The position numbers and the translations under genes were made by a program. DNA of 39,537 nucleotides, taken from assembly GCA_002703245.1 (NCBI GenBank), contig NZTV01000095.1, forward strand, positions 1 through 39,537, read 5' to 3'. The notes under the pieces were generated by a model. That model was given only the letters and a program-made list of their open reading frames with translations. It was not told where the DNA came from and ran no database searches. Shown piece after piece: positions 30,019 to 37,565 of this stretch. The DNA is from Microbacterium sp. (GTDB lineage Bacteria > Actinomycetota > Actinomycetes > Actinomycetales > Microbacteriaceae). Within the stretch, counting starts at the first letter, position 1. Every line of letters begins with the position of its first letter.

Positions 30019-31665
30019 TCAGGCGTCGCCGAGCGCGGCGGTGATCACCGCGCGGGCCTCCTCCTGCACCTGGCGCAGGTGTTCCTCGCCCCGAAGGGTC
30101 TCGGCGTACAGCTTGTAGACGTCTTCGGTGCCGGACGGGCGCGCCGCGAACCACGCGCCGGCGGTCTGCACCTTCAGTCCGCCGATCGCCGCGCCGTTGC
30201 CGGGGGCGTGCGACAGCTTCGCCGTGATCGGCTCGCCGGCCAGTTCCGTGGCCGTCACCGACTCCGGGGCGAGCTTGCCGAGCGCGGCCTTCTGTTCGGG
30301 CGTGGCCGGGGCGTCCACACGCTGGTACACGGACGCGCCGTACTCGGCTTCGAGTTCGGCGTAGCGCTGCGAGGGGGTCTTCCCGGTGACGGCGAGGATC
30401 TCGGCGGCCAGCAGGCACAGCAGGATGCCGTCCTTGTCGGTGGTCCACACCGAGCCGTTCTTGCGGAGGAACGACGCGCCGGCCGACTCCTCGCCCCCGA
30501 AGGCGACCGATCCGTCGAGCAGGCCCGGCACGAACCACTTGAACCCGACCGGTACCTCCAGGAGGGTGCGGCCGAGGGCGTCGGCGACCTTGTCGATGAT
30601 CATCGACGAGACCAGGGTCTTGCCGATCGCGGCGTCCGCGGGCCACTCCGGACGGTGCGCATACAGATAGTCGATCGCGACCGCGAGGTAATGGTTGGGG
30701 TTCATGAGGCCCGCATCGGGGGTGACGATGCCGTGGCGGTCGGCGTCGGCGTCGTTGCCGGTGAGGATGTCGTACTCGTCGCGGCGGGCGACCAGCGAGG
30801 CCATGGCCGAGGGTGAGGACGGGTCCATCCGGATCTTCTCGTCCCAGTCCAGGGTCATGAATCGCCACGTCGGATCGACGTCGGGGTTCACGACGGTCAG
30901 GTCCAGCCCGTAGACCTCCGCGATGCGCGCCCAGTAGTCCACGGACGCGCCGCCGAGCGGGTCGGCGCCGATACGCACCCCGGCGGAACGGATGGCGTCG
31001 ACGTCGATGATGTCGGCCAGGTCGCGCACGTACGCCTCGCGGAAGTCGTACTCGCCGAGCGTCGACTCGTCGAGGTCCTTGAACGGGGTGCGCTTGACGC
31101 CATCCATCCCGGCGGCGATCAGCGCGTTCGCGCGGTCGGCGATCCACCCGGTCGCGTCGGTGTCGGCGGGGCCGCCGTGGGGCGGGTTGTACTTGAACCC
31201 GCCGTCGCGCGGCGGGTTGTGACTCGGGGTGACGACGATGCCGTCCGCGCGGCCAGGGTCGTCGGTGGCGCGGCCGGCGTTGTGCACGAGGATCGCGTGA
31301 CTGAGGGCGGGCGTGGGCACCCACGAATCGCGCGAGTCGCGACGCACATCCACGCCGTTGGCGACGAGGACCTCGACCGCGGTGCGCTCGGCGGGAAGCG
31401 ACAGCCCGTGCGTGTCGCGGCCCAGGAACAGCGGGCCGGAGATCCCCTGTGCGGCGCGGTAGTCGACGATGGCCTGCGTGGTGGCGAGGATGTGATCCTC
31501 GTTGAAGCTCGTCGACAGCGAGGACCCGCGGTGGCCGCTGGTGCCGAACGCGACGCGCTGGGCGGGCACCGATGCGTCCGGCTTGCGGTCGTAGTACGCG
31601 GCCAGCAGCTCGTCGATGTCGATCAGGTCGGATGCCTCGGCGGGTGTTCCTGCACGGGTGCTCAT
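30019..31665 (-). CDS. pgm: Phosphoglucomutase, alpha-D-glucose phosphate-specific
   Basis: 548 residues, matching bacterial Pgm length (about 546). S148 in [13 protein letters not shown] is the phosphorylated serine, [10 protein letters not shown] binds magnesium, GGEESAGAS is the sugar loop and [10 protein letters not shown] binds phosphate. It interconverts glucose-1-phosphate and glucose-6-phosphate, linking glycogen, nucleotide-sugar and Leloir pathway metabolism to glycolysis. The ATG at 31665 is chosen over an in-frame ATG at 31674 because it gives the usual N-terminus MSTRAGTP; the ribosome site is weak for both. Divergent from pheA. Confidence 0.95.
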   Translation of the reverse strand: MSTRAGTPAEASDLIDIDELLAAYYDRKPDASVPAQRVAFGTSGHRGSSLSTSFNEDHILATTQAIVDYRAAQGISGPLFLGRDTHGLSLPAERTAVEVLVANGVDVRRDSRDSWVPTPALSHAILVHNAGRATDDPGRADGIVVTPSHNPPRDGGFKYNPPHGGPADTDATGWIADRANALIAAGMDGVKRTPFKDLDESTLGEYDFREAYVRDLADIIDVDAIRSAGVRIGADPLGGASVDYWARIAEVYGLDLTVVNPDVDPTWRFMTLDWDEKIRMDPSSPSAMASLVARRDEYDILTGNDADADRHGIVTPDAGLMNPNHYLAVAIDYLYAHRPEWPADAAIGKTLVSSMIIDKVADALGRTLLEVPVGFKWFVPGLLDGSVAFGGEESAGASFLRKNGSVWTTDKDGILLCLLAAEILAVTGKTPSQRYAELEAEYGASVYQRVDAPATPEQKAALGKLAPESVTATELAGEPITAKLSHAPGNGAAIGGLKVQTAGAWFAARPSGTEDVYKLYAETLRGEEHLRQVQEEARAVITAALGDA

Positions 31666-31774
31666 GGACCCCATTGTGCCCCGTGAGGCGCGTCTCGGCA
31701 CCCCTCCCGCGCGCTCCCGCACGCCTCGTGCCCCGACTGTGGAGAACGCGGAGTGCGAGCACACCGGGCGGGAC

Positions 31775-31787
31775 TAGGCTTGCCGCC
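31775..31787 (+). promoter_or_regulatory. Leaderless -10 box for pheA
   Basis: TAGGCT (31775-31780) precedes the GTG at 31788 by 7 nt, the same TAGGCT-N7-GTG layout as at 34001-34016. Confidence 0.5.
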
Positions 31788-32750
31788 GTGATGCCCGAGC
31801 CCGAATCCGCGCCCACCCTCCGCCAGTACAGCTACCTCGGGCCGGCCGGAACCTTCACCGAGGCCGCGCTCGCGCAGGTCCCCGAGGCGCGCGGGCAGCG
31901 GTGGAAGTCGGTGCACAACGTCGGTGAGGCGCTCGCCGACGTCGTCGAGGGCAGCTCGCATGCGGCGATGATCGCGATCGAGAACTCCGTCGACGGCGGC
32001 GTCTCGACCGCGCAGGACGCCCTGGCCACGATCCCGGGTCTGCGCATCATCGGCGAGTACCTCGTCCCGGTCGACTTCGTCCTCGTCGCGCGCCCCGGCG
32101 TCCGTCTCGAGGACGTCAAGCTGGTCTCCGCCCACCCGGTCGCGTACGCCCAGTGCCTGCAGTGGCTCAGTCGGTCCCTCCCCGAGCACGCCCACATCCC
32201 CGCGGCCAGCAACGTGGCCAGTGCCCTCGGCATCCTCGAGGGCACCAGCGACGCGGATGCGGCGATCTCCCCGCCGGGGATCCTCGACCACCATGAACTG
32301 GACCTGTTGGCCGAGAAGATCGGCGACAACGACAATGCCGTCACCCGATTCGTGCTGGTGGGACGCACCGTCGCGCCGCCGCCGGCGACCGGAGCCGACA
32401 AGACGTCGCTGATCGTCGAACTCCCCGATGACCACCCCGGCGCGCTGCTGGAGATGCTCGAGCAGTTCGCCACGCGCGGCATCAACCTGTCGCTGCTGGC
32501 GTCCCGGCCCATCGGTGATTCGCTCGGCCGCTACCGGTTCGTCATCGACGCGGACGGACATATCCAGGACGAACGGATGGCGGACGCCCTGATGGGGCTG
32601 CGCCGGTTCAGCCCCAAGGTGATCTTCCTCGGTTCGTACCCGCGGGCGGACCGCTCGATCGTGCGCTACTCCGAGCGCTATGCCGACGACGTCTTCGTCG
32701 AGGCCCGCGACTGGCTGCGGGGCCTGCTGTCGGGCGAACCGGGCGTCTGA
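31788..32750 (+). CDS. pheA: Prephenate dehydratase
   Basis: 320 residues. Catalytic domain begins SYLGPAGTFTEAAL (15-28) and contains the active-site T186 in NDNAVTRFVLVG. An ACT regulatory domain follows (about 206-280, TSLIVELPDDHPGALLEML). The Phe-binding motif, normally ESRP, reads ASRP (238-241). Converts prephenate to phenylpyruvate for phenylalanine synthesis. Starts at GTG 31788 directly adjacent to an ATG at 31791; the GTG fits a leaderless transcript. Ends 4 nt from the convergent GNAT gene. Confidence 0.94.
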   Translation: MMPEPESAPTLRQYSYLGPAGTFTEAALAQVPEARGQRWKSVHNVGEALADVVEGSSHAAMIAIENSVDGGVSTAQDALATIPGLRIIGEYLVPVDFVLVARPGVRLEDVKLVSAHPVAYAQCLQWLSRSLPEHAHIPAASNVASALGILEGTSDADAAISPPGILDHHELDLLAEKIGDNDNAVTRFVLVGRTVAPPPATGADKTSLIVELPDDHPGALLEMLEQFATRGINLSLLASRPIGDSLGRYRFVIDADGHIQDERMADALMGLRRFSPKVIFLGSYPRADRSIVRYSERYADDVFVEARDWLRGLLSGEPGV

Positions 32751-32754
32751 CCGG

Positions 32755-33276
32755 TCACGTCCCGTGTGGTGGGGTGCGCACCAGGCGCACCTCACGGATC
32801 GGGACACCGTCGACCGTCTGGGTCTTCACCGCGCCGTCGGCGACGAACCCGTGCCGGCGGTAGAAGGCGCGGGCACGGGGGTTATCCTCCAGCACCCACA
32901 GTGAGGCGGCCTCGTCGCCCAGCGCCGCATCCAGGAGCAGGTCTCCCGCGCCGGTGCCGTAGTCGGCCTCGAGGACGTAGATGGCGTACAGCTCGCGCCG
33001 GCCCGGAATCGCGTCGTCGTCGCGGCAGCGGCCCGCGGAGGCGAAGCCGATCACGTCGCCGGCGAGTTCGGCGACCCACACCGCCCCGGCTTCCCCCGGG
33101 ACCTCGCCGGCGAGCAGGCGCCGCCAGATCGCCGCGCGCTCGGCCACATCCATGCCGTCGAGCACCTCGTCCGGGATGCGTCCGGCGTAGGCCTCACGCC
33201 ACGACGTGACATGCACGGCCGCGATCGCGGTGGCATCCGCCGCACGTGCGCGCCGCACCGTGTACTGCTCAGTCAC
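32755..33276 (-). CDS. GNAT-family N-acetyltransferase
   Basis: 173 residues from GTG 33276. TVRRARAADATAIAAVHVTSWREAYAGRIP is the usual N-terminus; the acetyl-CoA loop is seen in DYGTGAGDLLLDAAL, and LWVLEDNPRARAFYRRHGF is the C-terminal GNAT signature. Substrate unknown. Its first codons overlap the end of the SRPBCC-like gene by 8 nt, so the two are probably co-transcribed. A longer ORF to 33351 is rejected as it would run far into the upstream gene. Confidence 0.88.
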   Translation of the reverse strand: MTEQYTVRRARAADATAIAAVHVTSWREAYAGRIPDEVLDGMDVAERAAIWRRLLAGEVPGEAGAVWVAELAGDVIGFASAGRCRDDDAIPGRRELYAIYVLEADYGTGAGDLLLDAALGDEAASLWVLEDNPRARAFYRRHGFVADGAVKTQTVDGVPIREVRLVRTPPHGT

Positions 33277-33790
33277 CGCCCGCTCCGGGGTCGACCGTCT
33301 CGTCGAGGTCGTGCGCCCACGTCGGGGCGAGCGAGCGGATCCGTGCACCACGCCACTGCCAGACCGCCCACATCATGGGCCACAGCAGCGCCGCGGTCGG
33401 TCCGTCGAAGACGAGACGGTCACGCCACAGCGTGCGGGTCGGGTCGCCGGGCGCCGGGGAGACGGCCATCTGGTGGTCCCAGACATCCAGCGAGGCCAGA
33501 GGGCCGGTGAGGGGGATGCCGCTGTCGCGGAAGATGCGCACCGTTCCGCCGGGCTCCTCCACTTCACGGTGGCTGACGTGGATGAGCTGGCTGCCCAGCG
33601 GCAGGGGGCCGGTCTCGAGGGTGACCGGCACGTCATCGCCGACCTCCCACCGCGTCGGAAGATCCGAGGGGACCACCGGTGCCATCGAGACCATGGGGCC
33701 GTACAGCTCGGCCACCGCACGGGGGGAGTGCAGTGCGCGCCAGGCGGCGTCGGGGTCGCAGTCGATCACGAGCTTCAGCAGAACGCGCAT
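33269..33790 (-). CDS. SRPBCC/polyketide-cyclase-like small protein
   Basis: 173 residues beginning MRVLLKLVIDCDPDAAWRALHSPRAVAELYGP, the N-terminal strand and helices of the START-like SRPBCC fold. HREVEEPGGTVRIFRDSG and LWRDRLVFDGP fit the later beta strands. Ligand unknown. ATG at 33790 is chosen because longer versions add a low-complexity Trp/Gly/Asp segment derived from the CCAT repeat at 33833-33848. Operon with the GNAT gene. Confidence 0.65.
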   Translation of the reverse strand: MRVLLKLVIDCDPDAAWRALHSPRAVAELYGPMVSMAPVVPSDLPTRWEVGDDVPVTLETGPLPLGSQLIHVSHREVEEPGGTVRIFRDSGIPLTGPLASLDVWDHQMAVSPAPGDPTRTLWRDRLVFDGPTAALLWPMMWAVWQWRGARIRSLAPTWAHDLDETVDPGAGGD

Positions 33791-33832
33791 GCTCCATCGT
33801 GTCACCGCGCGACGCCTCCGGCGCAAGCCCCC

Positions 33833-33848
33833 CCATCCATCCATCCAT
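33833..33848. repeat. (CCAT)4 simple repeat
   Basis: Four perfect CCAT units upstream of the SRPBCC-like gene. Too short to expect frequent slippage, but it can cause mis-called starts for that gene. Confidence 0.7.
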
Positions 33849-34000
33849 CCGTCCCGCAGGCGTCCGTGCTTCGGTGGGCGGTGCATGTCGATATGAGGCC
33901 CGGATACGACATCGAGCGGCGAGGGCGCGCGCGGAACGGCATCCGCCGCCGATCGTTTCGCGGTGTGACGGATGCGCCCGCGCGCTCCGCGTGGCGGACG

Positions 34001-34013
34001 TAGGCTTCTGCGC
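34001..34013 (+). promoter_or_regulatory. Leaderless -10 box for the ComB-like gene
   Basis: TAGGCT (34001-34006), 7 nt, then the GTG at 34014. Confidence 0.5.
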
Positions 34014-34592
34014 GTGAGTACGCCGTTCGACCAGCATCGCTATCAGGTCCGCCACGAGTGGGGGGCGGCCGGCCTCGCGCGTCTCGCGCCGGCCGACGTC
34101 GTCGTGGTCGTCTCGGTACTCGGTGAGCACGAGGCGGTGCCGATCGCCGATGCGGCCCACGCGGCGGGCTCGCTCGTCCTGCTGGGCGGGCTGCGCAACG
34201 CGTCGGCGGTGGCTTCGGCGATCGCCGACGAACAGGCGCTCCGCGGCGCCCGCACCAGCGTTTCGGTCATCGCCGCGGGTGAGGAGACCTCCGCCGGAGT
34301 CCGTTTCGCCGTCGAGGACCAGTTCGGCGCCGGCGCAGTCGTCGACGCCCTCGTCCGGCGGGGGATCGACCACACCTCGCCCGAGGCCGCCGCCGCCGGG
34401 GAGGCCTATCGCGGACTCGGCCGCGCGGTCCGTCATCTGCTCACCGCCGGGGGAACCGGGCAGAGACTGATCGCCGAGGGAAGACGCGAAGATGTGATGC
34501 GCGCGGCCGACCTCGACGCGAGCGACGATCCGCGCGTCTACGCTCCGGCGCTCAGCGCGGCGTCATCGCCGCGAGCCGCGTCGCCGGAGTGA
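34014..34592 (+). CDS. ComB-like (2-phosphosulfolactate phosphatase family) protein
   Basis: 192 residues from GTG 34014. ADVVVVVSVLGEHEAVPIADAAHAAGSLVLLGGLRNASAVASAI resembles the first half of ComB-family proteins, and the later DQFGAGAVVDALVRRGIDHTSPEA and GTGQRLIAEGRREDVMRAADLD fit the end. The family's usual DVLRATT motif is altered (SVLGEHEAV), so the coenzyme M-pathway phosphatase activity should not be assumed. Its 3' end overlaps the convergent SprT-like gene by 41 nt. Confidence 0.55.
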   Translation: MSTPFDQHRYQVRHEWGAAGLARLAPADVVVVVSVLGEHEAVPIADAAHAAGSLVLLGGLRNASAVASAIADEQALRGARTSVSVIAAGEETSAGVRFAVEDQFGAGAVVDALVRRGIDHTSPEAAAAGEAYRGLGRAVRHLLTAGGTGQRLIAEGRREDVMRAADLDASDDPRVYAPALSAASSPRAASPE

Positions 34593-35040
34593 TCTCGCGT
34601 CGGGTCCATGTCAGCAGGTGGCGTTCGTCGAACCGCGGCGCGCAGGTCGCGCAGGAGGTCGGGCGCGACGTGCGCCGGTGACGGTATGCCACATGACCCG
34701 CGGGACACACGCCCACCCACGGAGCGAGGTCGTCGGCGGTCTCGCCGCGATGCGTCGTGCCGCCGACGTAGCCGAGGTCGCGCGCGATGGCCTTCCAGCG
34801 GGGGCCGTGCCCGGCCGCCGCTCCGGCGAGGGCGTGCGCGACCTCGTGGAGTAGCGTCTGATGGTTCGTGTCGTCGTCGTACCGCGCGGACAGGTAGCGC
34901 GAGACCGTGATGCGGTGACGGGTGAAGTCGCACTGGCCGGCGCGGCGTTTGGCGTTGTCGAAGCCGAAGGTCCACGTCGGATCCAGGTGTGTGGCGATCA
35001 GAGCCTCCGCCCAGCGGCGCACACGATGCAGGTCTGACAT
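34552..35040 (-). CDS. SprT-like zinc metalloprotein
   Basis: 162 residues. LLHEVAHAL gives the HExxH zinc motif (H65, E66, H69), with H78 in GHGPRWKAIARDLG a likely third ligand. A Cys-rich tail with CPAGH, CATC forms the zinc ribbon of SprT/Spartan-like proteins. Role possibly in protein quality control or DNA-protein crosslink repair by analogy. The ATG at 35040 lacks a ribosome site, but TATCCT ends 6 nt before it, suggesting leaderless mRNA. Confidence 0.82.
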   Translation of the reverse strand: MSDLHRVRRWAEALIATHLDPTWTFGFDNAKRRAGQCDFTRHRITVSRYLSARYDDDTNHQTLLHEVAHALAGAAAGHGPRWKAIARDLGYVGGTTHRGETADDLAPWVGVCPAGHVAYRHRRTSRPTSCATCAPRFDERHLLTWTRREITPATRLAAMTPR

Positions 35041-35077
35041 GCCGGAAGGATAGGACGAACCGACGACACGTCGCGGT

Positions 35078-35605
35078 TCAGCTGGCCACCGCGGTCTGCG
35101 CGCGACGACGGTCGCACAGATCGATCGCGAGCAGGACGTTCTGCAGTTGCGACTCCGGGGCTCCGGATTCTTGGCGGAGGAACAGCGTCCGCTTGAAGTC
35201 GCTCCGCGCATCTTCGTACTCCGCGGCGTCGAAGCTGACCCGGCCGCGGTGCTGAAGCGCGAACGCCGCGAGCGCCGACCAGCCCTGCCCCTCGGCCTCC
35301 TCCGCGCATGTGGTCAATTCTTGGTGGGCCGCGGCGTAGGCGCCGCGCGCCTGCACGACCGTGGCGTGGAGGATGCGCGCCCGCAGCAGGTCCTTGCGGG
35401 TGCCGGCCATGCGGGCGAAGCGCACGGACTGCTCCGACAGTGTCAGCGCCTCTTCGGTCTCGCCGAGCACTTTCAGTAGCCACACGCGCTCGAGCATCGA
35501 CACGAGGCTGCGCTGTTCACCGATCTCGGCCAGCCGCTCCTTGCACTGGGCCGGATCGACGATCTCCCGCAGCGTGTCGGGGTCGTATCCGTGGATGAAG
35601 CTCAC
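35078..35605 (-). CDS. Helical-repeat (TPR-like) protein of unknown function
   Basis: 175 residues from GTG 35605 with AGGGAG 6 nt upstream. Paired amphipathic helices (LVSMLERVWLLKVLGETEEALTLSEQSVRFARMAG, RILHATVVQARGAYAAAHQELTTCAEEAEGQ, FALQHRGRVSFDAAEYEDARSDFKRTL) have TPR spacing. No enzymatic motif. Such domains usually mediate protein contacts. Upstream gene of the SprT-like gene, 37 nt apart on the same strand. Confidence 0.7.
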   Translation of the reverse strand: MSFIHGYDPDTLREIVDPAQCKERLAEIGEQRSLVSMLERVWLLKVLGETEEALTLSEQSVRFARMAGTRKDLLRARILHATVVQARGAYAAAHQELTTCAEEAEGQGWSALAAFALQHRGRVSFDAAEYEDARSDFKRTLFLRQESGAPESQLQNVLLAIDLCDRRRAQTAVAS

Positions 35606-35734
35606 CGTCGACTCCCTTCGCGCGTGCGGTTCACCTCACCAGTGTGCCTTCCGGTCGTGCCGGTTCCCGGCGGCCACGCCGATGTGTCGCATCCCTCACC
35701 CCGACTCGCGACGCCCACCCGTGCGCCCCACGCG

Positions 35735-35794
35735 TTCCGCAGTCACGATATGTGGGCGCGGGTCCGCCTACGTCGGCGTGTCCTGACTGCGGAA
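35735..35794. repeat. 60-nt element with terminal inverted repeats, copy B
   Basis: Begins TTCCGCAGTC and ends GACTGCGGAA, exact reverse complements. Same length and orientation as copies A (6103-6162) and C (35817-35876), about 70% identical to A. Confidence 0.8.
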
Positions 35795-35816
35795 GGCACG
35801 GCGCGCCGACGCGGGG

Positions 35817-35876
35817 TTCCGCAGTCGGGAGGTGCGGGTGCGGTGTCGCGCGTATCGGCGTGTCGTGACTGCGGAG
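35817..35876. repeat. 60-nt element with terminal inverted repeats, copy C
   Basis: Begins TTCCGCAGTC and ends GACTGCGGAG; 22 nt after copy B and 17 nt from the stop of the spermidine-synthase-like gene. Shares TCGGCGTGTC-TGACTGCGGA with copy B. Confidence 0.8.
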
Positions 35877-35893
35877 CGGTGGGGGAGGGGGGA

Positions 35894-36757
35894 TCAGCGG
35901 TCGAAGAGGCTCGACGAGGGTTTCGGTGACGCCACGGCGTCGGCGTCGGTGGCCGGCAGCGAGCCGCGCACGAACGCGTCGATCTCCGCGCCCTCGGCGA
36001 CCTTCGCCGGGTGCGGCCCGGCGGCCATCAGCCGCGGCAGCCAGGCGGTCGGCAGCGGCGCGGCCGAGGCGGCGACCACGAGGTTGCCGAAACGACGTCC
36101 CTTGAGGGTCTGGACCTCCGCCAGCACGATGACGTTCGCCAACACCTCGCGGACCGTCGCGACCTGCCGTCGGACGAACGCGAGACCGGCCCCGTCGGCG
36201 ACGTTGACCAGCAGGACGCCGTCCGGGGCGAGGAGGCGGACGGCCTCCGTGTAGAACTCCACGGAGGTCAGGTGGGCCGGGATCTGCGCCCCGGCGTACA
36301 CATCCACCACCAGCACGTCGACCTGGCCGACCAGTCCCGGTGGGAAGCGCTCGAGCGCGGCGCGTGCATCCCCGATCCGCACCCGGATGGACGCCCCACG
36401 CGGCAGCGGCAGCCGTTCGCGCACGAGGGTGATCAGCGCAGGCTCCAGTTCGACCACCTGCTGGCGGGATCCGGGTCGGGTCGCCTCGACGTACCGGGGC
36501 AGTGTCAGCGCCCCCGCGCCGAGGTGCACGGCGGTCAGGGGCTGCCCCGGGAGCTTCAGGCGGTCGACCACGGCGGCCATGCGCGCGATGTACTCGAAGT
36601 GCAGATGGGTCGGGTCGTCGAGGTCGACGTGTGACTGGGGGGTGCCGTCGACGACGAGTTCGTAGCCCGAGGTGTACGGCGACGGTTCGATGGATGCGAG
36701 GGATCCGTCGCCGAGGCGCACCGGGGGGTCGGTCTGCTCATCGCGCCTACGGGACAT
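35894..36757 (-). CDS. Spermidine-synthase-like SAM-binding protein
   Basis: 287 residues with a Rossmann methyltransferase fold: VHLGAGALTLPRY (SAM loop), QQVVELEPALI, RIGDARAAL and DVLVVDVYAGAQIPAHLTSVEFY, where the last replaces the D-x-x-D active-site part of true spermidine synthases. Members of this actinobacterial group are annotated as spermidine-synthase-like but polyamine synthesis is not proven for them. No membrane segment. ATG at 36757, divergent from pxpA with only 52 nt between starts. Confidence 0.75.
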   Translation of the reverse strand: MSRRRDEQTDPPVRLGDGSLASIEPSPYTSGYELVVDGTPQSHVDLDDPTHLHFEYIARMAAVVDRLKLPGQPLTAVHLGAGALTLPRYVEATRPGSRQQVVELEPALITLVRERLPLPRGASIRVRIGDARAALERFPPGLVGQVDVLVVDVYAGAQIPAHLTSVEFYTEAVRLLAPDGVLLVNVADGAGLAFVRRQVATVREVLANVIVLAEVQTLKGRRFGNLVVAASAAPLPTAWLPRLMAAGPHPAKVAEGAEIDAFVRGSLPATDADAVASPKPSSSLFDR

Positions 36758-36797
36758 GTTCCCAGCTTGCCCGATACCGGCCCGCAGCCGCCGCCGG

Positions 36798-36809
36798 TAC
36801 CGTGAGGGC
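36798..36809 (+). promoter_or_regulatory. Leaderless -10 box for pxpA
   Basis: TACCGT (36798-36803) with 6 nt to the ATG at 36810. Confidence 0.45.
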
Positions 36810-37565
36810 ATGGCCGCCATCGACCTCAACGCCGACCTCGGCGAGACTGTCGACGGGGTTCCGACCGCCGACGACGACGCCATGTTCGCCGTCGTCTCCA
36901 GTGCCAGCGTCGCGTGCGGCGGGCATGCCGGCGACGAGGCGTCGATGCGGGCGTCGGTCGTGCGGGCGGCGCGGCACGGGGTGGCGGTGGGAGCCCATCC
37001 GTCGTACCCCGATGCGGCCGGGTTCGGACGGACGTCATGGACCATGAGCGGCCGGGAACTGCGGGCGACCCTCGACGCGCAGCTCGCGGCGCTCGCCGAG
37101 GCCGGCGGTGCGATCCGCTACGTCAAGCCCCACGGGGCGCTCTACCACGCTGTGACCGCGGACGAGGCGACCGCCCGGGTGGTCGCCTCGGCGGTGCGGG
37201 CGCTGTCGGACGACATCGGCGGGGACCTTCCGCTCCTGGGGCTCGGTGGTGTCGGTGAGCGGTGTGCCCGGGATGTGGGCCTGCCGTTCGTGCGGGAGGC
37301 CTTCCTCGACCGGGGGTACCTGCCCGACGGTTCCCTCGTGCCCCGTCGCGAACCCGGGGCACTGCTGGATGATCCGGATCGGGTCGCGCGCCGCGCCGTC
37401 CGCCTCGCCACAGACGGTCGCGTGGAGACGGTCGACGGCACCGTGATCGTCGCCGACGCCGCGTCGCTGTGCGTGCACGGGGACAGCCCCGCCGCGGTGG
37501 CGATGGCACGTGCGGTCAGGGCCGCGCTCGATGCGGCCGGCATCGAGGTCCGGGCGCCGTGGTGA
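36810..37565 (+). CDS. pxpA: 5-oxoprolinase subunit A (LamB/YcsF family)
   Basis: 251 residues, the normal length. Signature DLNADLGE at the N-terminus, SVACGGHAGD, GAHPSYPDAAGFGR and VKPHGALYH. Works with PxpB and PxpC to hydrolyse 5-oxoproline to glutamate with ATP. ATG at 36810 fits a leaderless transcript. Its TGA overlaps the GTG of the fused pxpBC gene, so the pair is translationally coupled. Confidence 0.93.
   Translation: MAAIDLNADLGETVDGVPTADDDAMFAVVSSASVACGGHAGDEASMRASVVRAARHGVAVGAHPSYPDAAGFGRTSWTMSGRELRATLDAQLAALAEAGGAIRYVKPHGALYHAVTADEATARVVASAVRALSDDIGGDLPLLGLGGVGERCARDVGLPFVREAFLDRGYLPDGSLVPRREPGALLDDPDRVARRAVRLATDGRVETVDGTVIVADAASLCVHGDSPAAVAMARAVRAALDAAGIEVRAPW

Noticed and set aside
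33833..33848. (CCAT)4 as a phase-variation tract
   Set aside because: Only four units and outside the preferred coding start.
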